Positions 1 to 15,000 of a stretch of DNA of 64,000 bases are shown here, piece by piece; within the stretch, counting starts at the first letter, position 1; every line of letters starts with the position of its first letter. A model generated the notes under the pieces. It had not been told where the DNA came from. It saw nothing but the letters and a program-made list of their open reading frames with translations, and made no database searches. The stretch lies in assembly GCF_022539665.2 (NCBI RefSeq), contig NC_081333.1, positions 1,488,001 through 1,552,000 of the forward strand, written 5' to 3'. Position numbers and translations under genes: made by a program. This stretch comes from Daphnia carinata (taxonomy: Eukaryota; Arthropoda; Branchiopoda; Diplostraca; Daphniidae).

Positions 1-1929
1 GTTGCCTTGGCCATTTTTTGTAGTTTGCTTTTATTTCTTTCAGTGACAGCAAAAGTCGATTACACCGGGTATTTTTATTGTGTTTTTCAAAGCATAACAA
101 GCTCATTGGCATACCGACTCTTCTTAACTTGTTAATCTGAAGCATTTCTTTATGATAGGCATGTGGTGATCCGTGCGATTCCTGAAACGAAAGACCAACT
201 GGAACTTTTGAACGGTTGGTTCTCGCAAACGAGCAGTTTCCTCGAATTCTGGTTCCCACCGAGCAAAATCAACAAGTTTGTCGACATTCGCGTACATCCC
301 GAATGGTACGTTTCATCTTCTATAAGGTTGTAGATTTTATTTAATTTCTATACTGTTAACAGGTACAACCATGTCGTGGAAACCTTAACTCGCATGAACG
401 TTAATCATAAAATTCATATTGCGAATATTGGGGACTTGGTGCGACAGGAACAAGAGACCATCGCTCTCCGACGTGCACTTTACAGTGGAAAAGCAATTGA
501 TCATGAAAATTACCACACATACGAAGAGGTAAATTTATAGCCTACGTTCTTAAAACAATGTCCATCTTTGATTGCATATTAATAAAAATAGGTGATGGCT
601 TACCTGGCTGATTTGGCTAATACGAATCCAATAGTGTCGACGAAGGTTGGAGGAATAACTGCAGAGGGTCGTGACATTGTTCAATTAATTATCAGCACTG
701 ATCTTTCTGCCAACAAACCTGTTGAGTTCTTTGAATGCAACGTACATGCAAGAGAGTGGATTACGGCTGCAACATGCATTTGGATTATTGACCAGGTAAA
801 CAGAATTTTTTGCTTTCTTTTGACAACATTATAGTATTACATGATTCATTATACGCAGATAACTACTGGGTATGGTTCTGATCCCGAAATTACCGATCTT
901 GTCGATAGATACGATTGGAAGTTCGTGCCAATCGCCAATCCAGATGGTTATGCGTACACCTGGAGTGACGTAATTATCTTTTAATTTGGGTTCGGAAACC
1001 TCATCTACGAACAGAATTTATGCCAACTGTTTAACATTAACAGGATCGCCTGTGGAGAAAAAACCGTGTCTTGACAAGTAATGACACATGTCGCGGTGTC
1101 GATATCAATCGTAACTTTCCTATTGGTTTTGGTAGCCCTGATGGTGGATCTGATTCTCCCTGCTCTACAAGTATTACGCTATTTTTATCAACTTTATTTT
1201 TCCCAATTGTGTTTGAAATAGCTCGCATGAAATGGCTGAATTTTTATAATGCATTCGATTGTACCTTGTATCGTCATATCTAGCTTACCGCGGAGAAGGA
1301 CCACTTTCTGAGATAGAATCCAACACAATTAAAGTAATTATTTTATTATTGTTACGGAAAACTTAAATTTTAATGGATATTGAAGGACTTGATTGGTGCC
1401 GATCGTGGGAGAATCAGGTCAGCCATTTCCGTTCATTCCTATGATCAGCAATGGCTATCGCCTTATGGATATTCCACTGCGTATCCACTTGAGTACGCAG
1501 AAATGGTGAATCTTTGCAAGAATGATATTACTTGTGAAAAGCAAAGTTTAATACTTTTCATTGTTGTCACTACAGTACCGTGTCATGGAAATAGGCGTCA
1601 ATGCACTTACGGCCACTTACGGAACACAGTACACATACGGCAGTTTTGCTAACGCACTCTGTAAGTCAAAATTAAGTACAGTCTAAATTTTTTGCTTTGT
1701 CAATTATGAATGACAGCTTATTTCTCCTTTTGTTCTTTTGGAATATCCTCAAGATCTCGGATCGGGTGTTACCACCGATTATTATTACGAAGGTGAAGGA
1801 ATACTACACTCCTACACCGTTGAGCTTCGTGACCTAGGCACTTATGGATTTGTTTTACCACCTGATCAAATTGTTCCGACAGCCATTGAGACGTGGAATG
1901 GAATCAAAGCCTTTGTCAATGCCATATAA
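1..1929 (+). CDS. M14 zinc metallocarboxypeptidase (A/B type), 5' end cut by window edge
   Basis: Secreted digestive-type pro-carboxypeptidase that removes C-terminal residues. The window opens inside the signal peptide (hydrophobic [17 protein letters not shown], bases 1-51). An activation propeptide with many charged residues follows (about 159-528), then the catalytic domain. Ten exons splice in frame, with junctions near 68/159, 305/363, 528/592, 795/859, 969/1044, 1170/1284, 1333/1386, 1505/1576 and 1660/1754. Visible catalytic features are the zinc-binding HAREW (H and E ligands), the [10 protein letters not shown] substrate-binding segment, the later zinc His in SVHSYDQ, and the catalytic Glu in VELRDLG. 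In the specificity pocket (SGVTTDY) a Thr sits where carboxypeptidase B has Asp and A has Ile, so the substrate class cannot be assigned. The initiator Met is outside the window. The family call is sure; A versus B subtype is open. Confidence 0.93.
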
Positions 1930-2738
1930 ACGTTTGACTTGATTGAGCTGCTAACTTTCCAACACCCACAGCACGAATGATTTACTGTTTTGCATGTCTT
2001 TTAAGATTTCCGTTATCTTCAGCACTTTAGGTCTGTACTTTATTGTAAGAAAACAATAGTAAACATAAAGGAACAAAACTTAAACTCCGATTTCATTTTA
2101 CCTTCTTGAGGGCCACGGAACGTCTAGTGAAGTTAAATTTTTACAAGTGGAAATTTTTGCGTGTCACTTAATTCGTCAAAGCTTGGAAATTCCAGTAAAA
2201 ACATGAACTGAGAAATTGCTTGCCATATGTGTGTCAGTAACTGTTGAACTACTATGGCGCAACCAACGTTAGTCGACTTTACCTTATTGTTTCTTACAAA
2301 ACTGTATATGGATAGAAACTTGTTTAACGTAATGTTAACGCATACCCGTTCTCCATGACCTCGAGATTACGTACTGTTATATAGCTAAGGCGGACGTGAG
2401 ATGTCCCATATATAGATTTCCTTATTTTCTCATCGCCTATCCATGCGTCACGTACACCAGGGTATGTTTGGACTGACATTTATCGTCCCACAGCAGTCCA
2501 GTGGATAATGATTTTTCGTCGTTGAAAGCCTTCGTCATGAGAATTGGGAATTTTCAGCCTCAAAAACTCCATTTTTGACCGCCCCTCCGGTACGATACAC
2601 AGGATCCATAAGCATTTGTTTTCCCTTGAGGCTGGAAAAGCCCAAAAATGTTGACTAAGCGTCGTCTGCTTATTTATCAGTTTACGATTTACCTAGCAGT
2701 TTACAGTTGTTTGTGTTGCAATCAGGTTGTTAGCAAAA
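1930..2738. other. Intergenic, carboxypeptidase to ETFDH
   Basis: About 800 bases with the presumed 3' UTR of the carboxypeptidase and the promoter/5' UTR of ETFDH. I see no ORF with coding character and no RNA gene. TATA-like AT runs near 2376 and 2408 are too far from the ETFDH start to assign. Confidence 0.6.
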
Positions 2739-5147
2739 ATGGTCCATGGGTTTGTTTTACGAGCCTTTAATAAAGGTAAATCCTTTATCATTGCAAACTT
2801 TGCTATTCATTCTATCAACCTTATGATTTAGGTCAAAATGGGTGTTTGATTTTTAAACGTTTGTATTCGTGGACGGAGCAATCTTTCCCTAAAATTACGA
2901 CCCATTACACAGTCTATCCACGAGAAAAGGATCCAAGATGGGAAGGTATGCTAGTAAAGCTAATTTGTATAAGTTAGAACAGTAAATTGCACAGACTTCA
3001 ATCCTCTCAGGTGTGGACATGGAGCGAGCAGTAGATGAGGTTGATGTTGTTATTGTTGGTGGTGGGCCTGCTGGAATGTCTGCAGCCATCCGCCTGAAAC
3101 AACTTGCTGCCCAGCATGAAAAAGAAATGAGAATTTGTGTTGTTGAAAAGGCAGCTGAAATAGGTAACCTCATCTGGTTGAAATAACCATGACGTAACTC
3201 TTATGTAATAGGCATTCTCCCATGTAGGTGGTCATACATTGTCTGGAGCCTGTCTGGAGCTAGCTGCTCTGAATGAATTAATTCCTGATTGGAAAGAACG
3301 TGGTGCTCCTCTTCACACCCCAGTAACAGTTGACAAGTTTGCTCTATTGACTGAAAACTATAGGGTCCCATTGCCAATATTCCCAGGTACTGTATGGCAT
3401 CAAAATAATTACAGTGTTGTAAATGAAACACTTACTTTTATGCAGGTATGCCAATGCATAACCATGGAAACATGATTGTGAGACTGGGCCATTTTGTCCA
3501 GTGGTTGGGTTCACAAGCAGAAGAATTGGGTGTCGAAATTTACCCTGGCATAGCAGCATCTGAAATACTCTACCATGAAGATGGAAGTGTTAAAGGAGTC
3601 GCTACTAACGATGTTGGAATCGCAAAAGATGGATCTCCTAAAGTGAGTCCCCCAACATTTATAAAATTTTTCAGAATCCTTTTTCGTGTCGCTATTTTAC
3701 AACGGGTCACTTTTAACGTTTAGGATACGTTTGCTCGGGGAATGGAATTGCACGCAAAATGTACCATCTTTGCTGAAGGTTGTCACGGTCATTTGGCGAA
3801 GAGACTCTACAAAAAATTCAATTTACGCACAGAATGTGAACCTCAAACGTATGCTATTGGATTAAAAGAACTGTGGGAGATTGATCCTGCTAAGCATCGT
3901 CCAGGACAGGATAGAACATACCGTCGGTTGGCCATTGGTATTTATCGGAATAACAAGTCAGTTGGACAAGCTTTTCATTTTTCTCTTTCTCTAGGAGCGA
4001 ACAACATATGGTGGATCATTTCTTTACCACGTTACGGACGAAAACAAAACGCCCCTTATAGCTATGGGCCTTGTGATTGGGCTTGACTACCGTAATCCAT
4101 TTATCAGCCCATACAAAGAATTCCAGCGATGGAAACTCCACCCTTCTGTAAAGCCATTGCTAGAAGGAGCGAAAAGGTATGTCCTTTAACCATAACCTGT
4201 AAGTGAATGACACTGACGTCTTGTTCTAGGATTGGCTATGGCGCTCGGGCCCTTAATGAAGGAGGTTTACAGTCAATTCCGAAATTGACTTTTCCAGGAG
4301 GTTGCCTGGTCGGCTGTTCACCTGGTTTTATGAATGTTCCAAAAATCAAGGGAACACACAATGCAATGAAGAGTGCCATGTTAGCGGCCGAAAGCATATT
4401 TGATACCATTAACAGTGATATTAAGCAAGAAACGGTCGGCATAAATCCAGTAGTCTACGAAGAGCGAATTCGGAACAGTTGCGTTTGGAAAGAACTCCAG
4501 AGCGTCAGAAACGTAAGACCTTCTTTCAGTTCAGCTCTTGGCTTATATGGCGGGCTTATGTACACTGGGCTATTTTACGTACTCGGTCGAGGGAAAGAGC
4601 CTTGGACGTTTACACATCACGGTAAGAAACATGAAAGCAGAGGCATCGGTGACATAATAGGTTGTGCAGTTTATAATCGTCGACAATTTTTTATCTTTAG
4701 GGGCTGACCATCGAAAGCTAAAACCCGCTGCCCAATGCCAACCGGTTGACTATCCAAAGCCTGATGGGAAAATAACTTTTGATCTATTGACTTCAGTTGC
4801 GTTAACGGGAACGAACCATGAAGGGGATCAACCACCTCATTTAACGTTGAAGGACGACACAGTTCCAGTCAAGCAAAATCTTGCTGTATATGATGGCCCA
4901 GAGGGCCGCTTTTGTCCCGCTGGTAACTAAGCTATTGTCATTATAACAACTCGGCTGTCGATTTTATTTGATTCTCGTTCCAGGTGTTTACGAATACGTG
5001 CCAACAGAAGATGGCCAGAGTAAAAAGTTCCAAATAAATGCTCAAAATTGTATTCACTGTAAGACATGTGATATCAAAGACCCCAGTCAAAACATCAATT
5101 GGGTCGCCCCTGAGGGTGGCGGTGGACCTGCGTACAACGGAATGTGA
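2739..5147 (+). CDS. ETFDH: Electron transfer flavoprotein-ubiquinone oxidoreductase, with one apparent 1-bp frameshift
   Basis: Inner mitochondrial membrane FAD/4Fe-4S enzyme that passes electrons from ETF to ubiquinone during fatty acid and amino acid oxidation. The start chosen is the ATG at 2739, whose first exon and the next encode a basic, hydroxyl-rich leader suited to mitochondrial targeting. The dinucleotide-binding motif [13 protein letters not shown] follows at about 3045-3090. Conserved blocks include [43 protein letters not shown] and the [14 protein letters not shown] segment. The C-terminal cluster region has FCPAG and CIHCKTC, giving four Cys for 4Fe-4S. Exons join in frame except near 3910. 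There one extra G (after PGQ) shifts the frame; dropping it restores the expected HTVGWPL followed by the next exon ERTTYGG at phase 0. I interpret this as a sequence error or recent lesion in an otherwise intact gene. Confidence 0.93.
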
Positions 5148-5634
5148 ATGAAATAGCCTTTTGTTCACAGAATTTTAATTAAGCCTGAATAATATCTGAT
5201 AATCAATGCAACATTCTTTTCCCCCAGCGAGAGCTATCAGCTAATTTGTTCTTCAAATATTTCTCCCATGCTTGTACGAATGACTTCATCAGGAATTTTT
5301 AGCATTATGTATTTTTGAGAATGGTAACTGGGTTAGAGACATATGTTGTATGCCGTCTAGTTGTTTTGCTTGAAAGAGCTTGCATTTATCTAGGCATACA
5401 AAAATACATTCTACGTAAATTTATCAGCATTATACATTTTCCCTCATTATTTGTCGCTTATTCCGTATAACAAATTTGTTCTCTTTCCGTTCCCCCTGAA
5501 TTTAATTTCGTCTGCAATGAATTATTGCTTACAGACGACGGTCAGAGTTCGTGTTCTGTAGTGTTGTCTCAGGTGTATTTGTTGGCGCTGATTGTTTTCA
5601 GAACTTATTTTTGAAACAAACAAATAACGTTAAA

Positions 5635-5640
5635 AAATAA
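5635..5640 (+). terminator. Candidate poly(A) signal, ETFDH
   Basis: AATAAA lies about 490 bases after the ETFDH stop, in an A-rich stretch with a second AATAAA-like motif at about 5654. Assignment to ETFDH is by position only. Confidence 0.35.
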
Positions 5641-6644
5641 AGATAAAACTAAAATAAAACAAGAAATGTATGTGGGTTTTTATACATTGTGCCAAATACC
5701 CGCATGTTTTCGTTTGAACACAGACATTTCTGTGGAACTGCACAGTAATGGTTGCAAAGTGCTAGCCTACATCGTGTAACATTTTGAATATGCTTGCCGA
5801 AAAGTAGTAAAACAAGGTTTAGTCGTTTGATTTACTGCCCAAAAAGGTTGAGTTGTCCGTTAGAACAAGATTCGGCAAAATTGTGATTATCCCACGACAT
5901 ACGTCATAACATGAGACGAAGCTTTTTCACTGGAAATCGTTCTCTGTAACAGCATGCAAAGCAATCGCGTGCTTTACTGATATCTTTTTTGTTCTATTTG
6001 GAAAAGTTCTTACTCGACGGCAAGGGAAAATTTGTGAAGCATACATCTGAGGTGAGCCTGAATTTTTCTTGTTTTAGAAACCAAAAGATTGTAAAATGAA
6101 TAGTTTTGCTTATTTTAAATATAAATGCAATAACCTCAGCAAACAGCAGTGTATCTGCTGGCACCCTACACTGTTTTTATGTGGGAAAACTTTTCATTGT
6201 ACATTGCAATTCCAAATAACTACAGTACAATTTGAATTGAACAGAATATCCAATTTAGATCTTCATGAAATTTATTTGTACTCTACGCACCTTAGTACGC
6301 GGTGTCATCGTTATCGCGGCTGATGTATATTTACATATGGACAAGATTTCATTCTTGATGACGTAACAGGTTTACTGAGCACATGTGCATATCAGCACGA
6401 TTAATAACCACAATGTTTTTCTTTGTTGCAGCATCTGTCAGTTCTAGACAAGAATCCGACACGGTACTCCTGTTGAAACATTCTCAAACCTTGAAACCGC
6501 GTCCAAATGACTGCATTAAAGTTTGTAATACCAATCGTTGCATATAAACATAAGTCTCTGTGCTTATTTTGACGCCTTATCCTTTCAGATGTGAAAAAGG
6601 GTGCGCAAGATGAGACGCTTGACGGGATAGCCATGCTATGATGC

Positions 6645-6680
6645 AGGAATTGCGACATATGGGTATATGTCGCAATTCCT
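6645..6680. repeat. Perfect 16-bp inverted repeat with 4-base spacer upstream of Nramp
   Basis: Arms AGGAATTGCGACATAT (6645-6660) and its exact reverse complement (6665-6680) are separated by GGGT. The repeat ends 184 bases before the Nramp ATG, so it may lie in the 5' UTR or promoter. As RNA it would form a 16-bp perfect stem with a tetranucleotide loop. It lacks the CAGUGN loop and bulged C of an iron-responsive element. Confidence 0.9.
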
Positions 6681-6864
6681 CCCAAAAATTTTAGGTTGTA
6701 TCGCTAAGGATCCCTATCGAATGAAATTGCTGATACGACTTTTTGTAGTCGAGTGGAGAACCAAAGTATTTGGAACGCGGATTAGACCACTGCAAACCAG
6801 CATCAACAATTGAAGCTTGATTTTTTCTGCTTTCGCTGATCGATTCGTAACATTTTCCACGACA

Positions 6865-9572
<2,708 letters not shown>

Positions 9573-10332
9573 AAAGCTAAAAGGTAACGGAAATATTAAA
9601 ATTAACTTTATGAAGACACATTGATGGTTAATAGCTTGCACATATTTCAACCAATCATCTCACTTAAATTTATCTTTGGTCCAAGGTAAACGGGTTTCAG
9701 TATTTGGCATAAGATTAACTGTAAGACTTCGAGTTGGGCTCCATCCATGCATTACTGAAATAATTTTTGGTTTTCTTCTGTAAAGACAAGACAGAAAACA
9801 ATTATGAATGAGCATTAAGTTAACCATACAAAATAAAAATGACCAAGAAACATACAAAGAAAAATGCAGCCCACTATTTCCTACCTTATGGCACAAAAAA
9901 CTAATCAGAGTATTGGGAGGTTCGTTGTTGGTATGGATGTTCTTTGAGAAGATTTACAATTGGAGGGTGGTGAAAGCCATGTTTAATGGGCCGAATTTTT
10001 ACTTTCACTAACCAGGCCGCCAACTGATGTTTAAAATTTGTGTACATGAACTGCTGCCATATTTTATTTTGGTACTCTTTCCATGAAAGCAGGAAAGTGA
10101 AACAGTAAGTTGATCGCCCGTTCAAGTTATATTCATGGCGTTTTCTGATCAAAGTTTCCTTGCATGCAAGTCTGTGGCGATGGCCCGAGGTTGCTTGATA
10201 CTTTTATTTTATTATTATTTTTGTTTATCTCGAAAACGATAAGAAAAAAACTGCCTTATCTTTCAGTATACAGATATCTATACATCTTTTTATCAACATT
10301 CTTTTATTGTCACAAAATTGTCCATTCGTTAA
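9573..10332. other. Intergenic, converging Nramp and torsin-activator 3' ends
   Basis: About 760 AT-rich bases between two convergent genes, presumably both 3' UTRs. Short ORFs on both strands show no recognisable domain and overlap each other. No RNA gene was seen. Confidence 0.6.
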
Positions 10333-11427
10333 TTAAACACTCCCGATGTCCTTACACTGTGTGGAGCCGGATTCTGGTTCGATGAAAACCACGTTATTGG
10401 CCACTCGTGACACAATAGAAGCGGATATGTCTATGCCTAGTGCGGGATCCCAGAGATTGTGAAGTTTCTGTTCAAGCTGTTTTGGATTGAGCGGCTTATC
10501 AGAGTCAAACGTGGCAGTCAAGATGATTACACGTTTTTTGAAAGGAGCCATGAAGTTGTCGCAGTAGCCGTGCAACAATAAGGCTGCTCGCGGTGGGATC
10601 ATCTCCAAAGGTCCAAGCACAATTGAAAAAGACTGGTTGAGGATAGAATGGATTTGCGCATCGAGCTCTTTCTTTATAGCGTCTTCCTGTTGCTGGAGAT
10701 TGAAAATTTCATCAACTTTGACCGTTACTCCAGGGAATTTGAAATCCGTGAACTTCGTCGCGTGAAGTAGCTTATTGGTGTTGGTAGCCAGAGCTAAGGC
10801 AACACACTGCATGGTACGCGTAATAGCTGGTGTGTTCACGCCAACGAGAAGAACAACAGCTGGCTGGGATGGTTCCTCTTCAATAACACTACTGAGTGCA
10901 GAGAGGAAACCTATCCATGTTTCTGTCTTTTGCAAAGGAAAAGAGTTCTGCATTTCATCAAGTAATTCCATTGCTTGGCTTAAAGTATTAACTGGGGCTG
11001 ATACCCTCTCCTTTCCAGCATGGTAGTAAGAAGACCAGAAGCCCGATATATGACCACCAAAATAAACTGGTAATAAGGCAATGCCAAAAACTACCAGTAG
11101 AAGTAGAACACAATAAGAGATTGAAGAGTTCAACCCTGATACATCCTCCTGTGCTTTCGATTGTGGCTTATTTGTCACTGAAGGTAAAGGATTCATGGCA
11201 GAAGGCTTCATTTCGTCAGGTGGTGGTGTGTCATCTTCAGATAGGTTTGGATCATTTATAATATGAGTTGAATCAGGCTGTTTTGACTTCTCTGCTTTTT
11301 TGGATCTCTGGCGTTGTTCATTGGTTGGACTTGGTGGACTATCTCTTACCAATGGCTTGCGATTGTAACATCGTGGACTACTGGAATCTGTATTGGAATT
11401 TCTCCGAAAATTTCTAGTGCCTTCCAT
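10333..11427 (-). CDS. Torsin-activating protein (LAP1/LULL1, TOR1AIP-like), copy 1
   Basis: Predicted inner nuclear membrane/ER type II protein whose luminal AAA+-like domain activates torsin ATPases. The 364-residue reading frame has a polar cytosolic/nucleoplasmic N-terminus (residues 1-110, Ser/Pro/Lys-rich), one membrane span (VLLLLVVFGIALLPVYF, about 114-132) and a luminal domain with the family blocks SQPAVVLLVG, LLLHGYCDNF, KKRVIILTAT, LHNLWDP and SRVANNVVFIEPE. The Arg of the SRV segment sits where LAP1 carries its arginine finger (inference). The open frame continues upstream to 11790, but the ATG at 11427 is preferred because a splice acceptor (T-run then CAG) lies just before it, implying a 5' UTR intron. 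Single coding exon. This is the only copy with all three parts clearly intact alongside copy 3. Confidence 0.82.
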   Translation of the reverse strand: MEGTRNFRRNSNTDSSSPRCYNRKPLVRDSPPSPTNEQRQRSKKAEKSKQPDSTHIINDPNLSEDDTPPPDEMKPSAMNPLPSVTNKPQSKAQEDVSGLNSSISYCVLLLLVVFGIALLPVYFGGHISGFWSSYYHAGKERVSAPVNTLSQAMELLDEMQNSFPLQKTETWIGFLSALSSVIEEEPSQPAVVLLVGVNTPAITRTMQCVALALATNTNKLLHATKFTDFKFPGVTVKVDEIFNLQQQEDAIKKELDAQIHSILNQSFSIVLGPLEMIPPRAALLLHGYCDNFMAPFKKRVIILTATFDSDKPLNPKQLEQKLHNLWDPALGIDISASIVSRVANNVVFIEPESGSTQCKDIGSV

Positions 11428-12064
11428 TCTGCAAAAAAAAAAACTATTGTTTGGTCCAAATGTAATTTTAAAAATTATGTCCAGTTTCAAACGAAAACAA
11501 ACAAGACTTACAATTTGCTTGATTGATGCCTGGTTGTATTGCCACTTTATTGAAATTTCTGTGGAATATCCATTTTTGAAGCTACTGTGAAAAACTTTTT
11601 CGTATTTCTCCGTATTCCACAATGGATATTGCACGAGATGGTTTTCTATTTGAGATTGTAAACAAAATATTATTTGTTCAAAGTTTGTAATGGAGATTTT
11701 GGTTTTGAATACATTGCTATACTGCGATAAAATGCAGCGGAAAACTTGACTATTGTGGTTTCCAAGTTTCTGATTAACGTGTTGTTTCAAATATTACATA
11801 AAATTCTAGCATAGTAAGAAACAAATATGGTCCACGGCATTGATTACTCAGATCTTCATAATAATTATATCATTAATAAATAATAATTGCGCTGCTTTGT
11901 AGCTAAAAACTGCTGTTTAGTACTACTCTACTAGTTGTTGGTTTTCCGAAATTCGTGCAACGCTGAGTCTTGCGACGAGTCGCGAAAAAGAAAACAGAAT
12001 TTTGTTAGCTCACACGGCTAATGTTGTTCTAAATTTCCCGGCGAATTGCGTAGAAAGAATAAAA
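11428..12064. other. Divergent promoter region, torsin-activator copy 1 / CTR9
   Basis: About 640 bases between two head-to-head starts (11427 minus, 12065 plus), including the presumed 5' UTR and intron of the torsin activator. The open frame extending to 11790 has AT-rich, non-family sequence and is treated as chance. Confidence 0.6.
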
Positions 12065-15000
12065 ATGGGTTCCGTCGAAATCCCTCTTCGGGATACTGAC
12101 GAGGTAATTTATTGCGTTGGTCATTCTACAACTTTGGGACACAACACTTTAATTTGTGTTTGTTTATTCTTGTCTGTACTCTGTTCATTAGGTCATTGAG
12201 TTGTTTTTTGATCAACTACCTGATGGAGAGGAAGTCATTCAGATTCTTAAACAAGAACATGCACAAATACATATTTGGGTTACCTTGGCGGTAAATACAG
12301 CTTAAACTACTTACCTTATTTATGTTGTACTAATTCTTTTATGCCCTATCTAAGGTGGAGTATAACAACCAAAATAAGATTGCTGATTTTGTCAAGGTGT
12401 TAGAAGCCTCACGCACTGAGTCTAATATGAATTACAAAGATTCGGAAAAAGATCAAATGAAGGCCCTTGATACTTTGGCAGCTCACTATGTCCAACAGGC
12501 AAATAGAGAAAAGAACAAGGACAAAAAACGTGAACTATTCACAAAAGCTACACACCTTTATACAACTGCTGATAAAATCATCATGTATGATCAGGTAATA
12601 CTAACTGTTCCAGTAAATTAACAATATTTTGTCACATCCTTGTTCAAATTTAGAATCACTTGCTGGGTCGTGCTTATCTCTGCTTGTTAGAGGGTGATAA
12701 AATGGATCAGGCTGATGCTCAGTTCAACTTTGTGTTGAACCAGTCACCTGACAATATACCTTCACTCCTGGGAAAGGCTTGCATTTCTTTCAATAAGAAA
12801 GATTACAAAGCAGCTTTGGCATACTATAAAAAGGCTTTGAGAACTAATGCAACTTGCCCAGCAGGTATAAAGTTATTTAATTTATTGCCTTTAGGCCATT
12901 TGTTTGCATTCAAAACCTATATACAGGTGTACGGTTGGGTATGGGACACTGTTTTCTTAAGCTGGGCAATGCAGAAAAAGCAAGAATGGCATTTGAAAGA
13001 GCTCTTGATTTGGATCCTAAGTGTGTGGGTGCTCTAGTAGGAATGGCTATTCTGGAATTGAATTTACAAGAGTCCGATTCTATTCGCAACGGAGTTCAGC
13101 TCTTGTCACGGGCTTACGCAGTAGATTCTAGTAATCCAATGGTTCTTAATCATCTTGCAAATCATTTCTTCTTCAAAAAGGTAAGTAAAAAATTCATTCA
13201 TTTTAGATAAGAAATTTTATTCATTTCTCAATTTAAATATATGTAGGACTATTCGAAAGTTCAACACTTAGCCTTGCATGCTTTTCATAATACCGAAAAT
13301 GAAGCCATGCGCGCAGAATCGTGCTACCAAATGGCTCGTGCTTTCCATGTACAAGGCGACTACGATCAAGCATTTCAATATTATTATCAGGTTCAATCGC
13401 GCTATACATCGCGTTAAATCTCTATTACTTATGCTGTGTCTTGCACAGGCTACTCAATTCGCTTCTACTAATTTCATCTTGCCGCATTTTGGACTGGGTC
13501 AAATGTACATATATCGTGGAGATACGGAAAATGCAGCACAATGTTTCGAGCGAGTGCTGAAAGCCCAACCGGGTAACTACGAAACAATGAAAATTCTTGG
13601 GGTCGCTATACGCTGCTTCTAGTAGCCAGTCCAAGAGAGATATTGCCAAAACCCACCTCAAAAAGGTTGTTTTTCGTATCCTTTCGTCATTCACCCCTTT
13701 CATCGTGTTGCTATTGTATGTGTGTTCGATAGGTTACGGAGCAATTTCCTGATGACGTTGAGGCCTGGATCGAGCTTGCTCAGATATTGGAACAATCAGA
13801 TTTACAAGGCTCTCTAGCAGCATATTCGACTGCCATGAAAATCCTAAAAGAGAAAGTGCAAGCAGAAATACCACCAGAAATCCTCAACAACGTGGGTGCC
13901 TTGTATTATAGGTATGTGAATTAAGAAATTGTGGTACTATTTCTGGGAATACATTTATGTTCACCATTCATAGATTGGGGAACCTGGAAGAGTCGCGGAA
14001 GTACTTTGAACAATCAATCGAACGTGCCAAAGCGGACGCTGAACAGGAGCCTCAAGCGGATAACACCGAGCAAGAACCTCAAACGGAGAATGCGATTTGC
14101 GTCACGACAAACTATAACCTCGGAAGAATCTATGAGGGATTGTTTATGTGTGATAAAGCAGAAAAAAATTACAAGGAAACTCTGAAAGGTATTTTCGTTT
14201 TCTTAATATCGTAATGAACGGAAATAATACGGTATTTTTATTCAGAACATCCTAATTATGTCGACTGTTATCTAAGACTCGGTTGTATGGCACGAGATCG
14301 TGGACAAATATACGAAGCTTCTGATTGGTTTAAAGAAGCTCTTCAAATTAACAACGAGCATCCCGACGCCTGGTCTCTTATTGGTAATCTTCATCTAGCT
14401 AAGATGGAATGGGGACCTGGACAAAAGAAATTCGAGCGCATCCTTAGAGTAACTATACAATAATTTCTTAACAATCAGCATATTTTAGATCGATGCAATC
14501 TTTTTTAAATGACTTGTTTCGTCGGTTTCAATGACAAACCGTAACTGAAAGTTGATTTTATAATTTCAGCAACCAGCAACTGCCAATGATTCTTACTCGC
14601 TTATTGCGTTGGGCAACGTCTGGCTCCAAACTTTACATGTTCCAACAAGAGACAAAGAAAAGGAAAAACGGCATCAAGAGCGAGCCCTTCAGTTATATAA
14701 AACAGTGTTGAAAAACGACCAACGCAATATTTGGGCTGCCAATGGTGTCGGTTGTGTGCTAGCTCATAAGGGTTGCATTCCGGAAGCGCGAGACATCTTT
14801 GCATCAGTAAGTAACTAATGAATTGGTAACTTAAAATTTTACATAATTAACTTTAATAAACAAATTAAACTAGGTCCGTGAAGCAACGGCCGACTTTTCT
14901 GATGTCTGGCTAAACATCGCCCACATCTACGTTGAACAAAGGCAATATGTCTCTGCAATCCAGATGTACGAAAATTGCATCCGCAAGTTTTTCCGACATC

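Larger units (their letters stand above)
5148..6864. other. Intergenic, ETFDH to Nramp
   Basis: About 1.7 kb with the ETFDH 3' UTR and the upstream region/5' UTR of Nramp. Short ORFs (for example 6096-6323) have AT-rich, low-complexity translations and no recognisable family. The only clear structure is the perfect inverted repeat at 6645-6680, listed separately. Confidence 0.6.

Noticed and set aside
6645-6680. Iron-responsive element upstream of Nramp
   Set aside because: The hairpin lacks a bulged C and the CAGUGN loop.
11428-11790. N-terminal extension of torsin-activator copy 1
   Set aside because: The sequence is AT-rich and unlike the family, and a splice acceptor sits just before the ATG at 11427.
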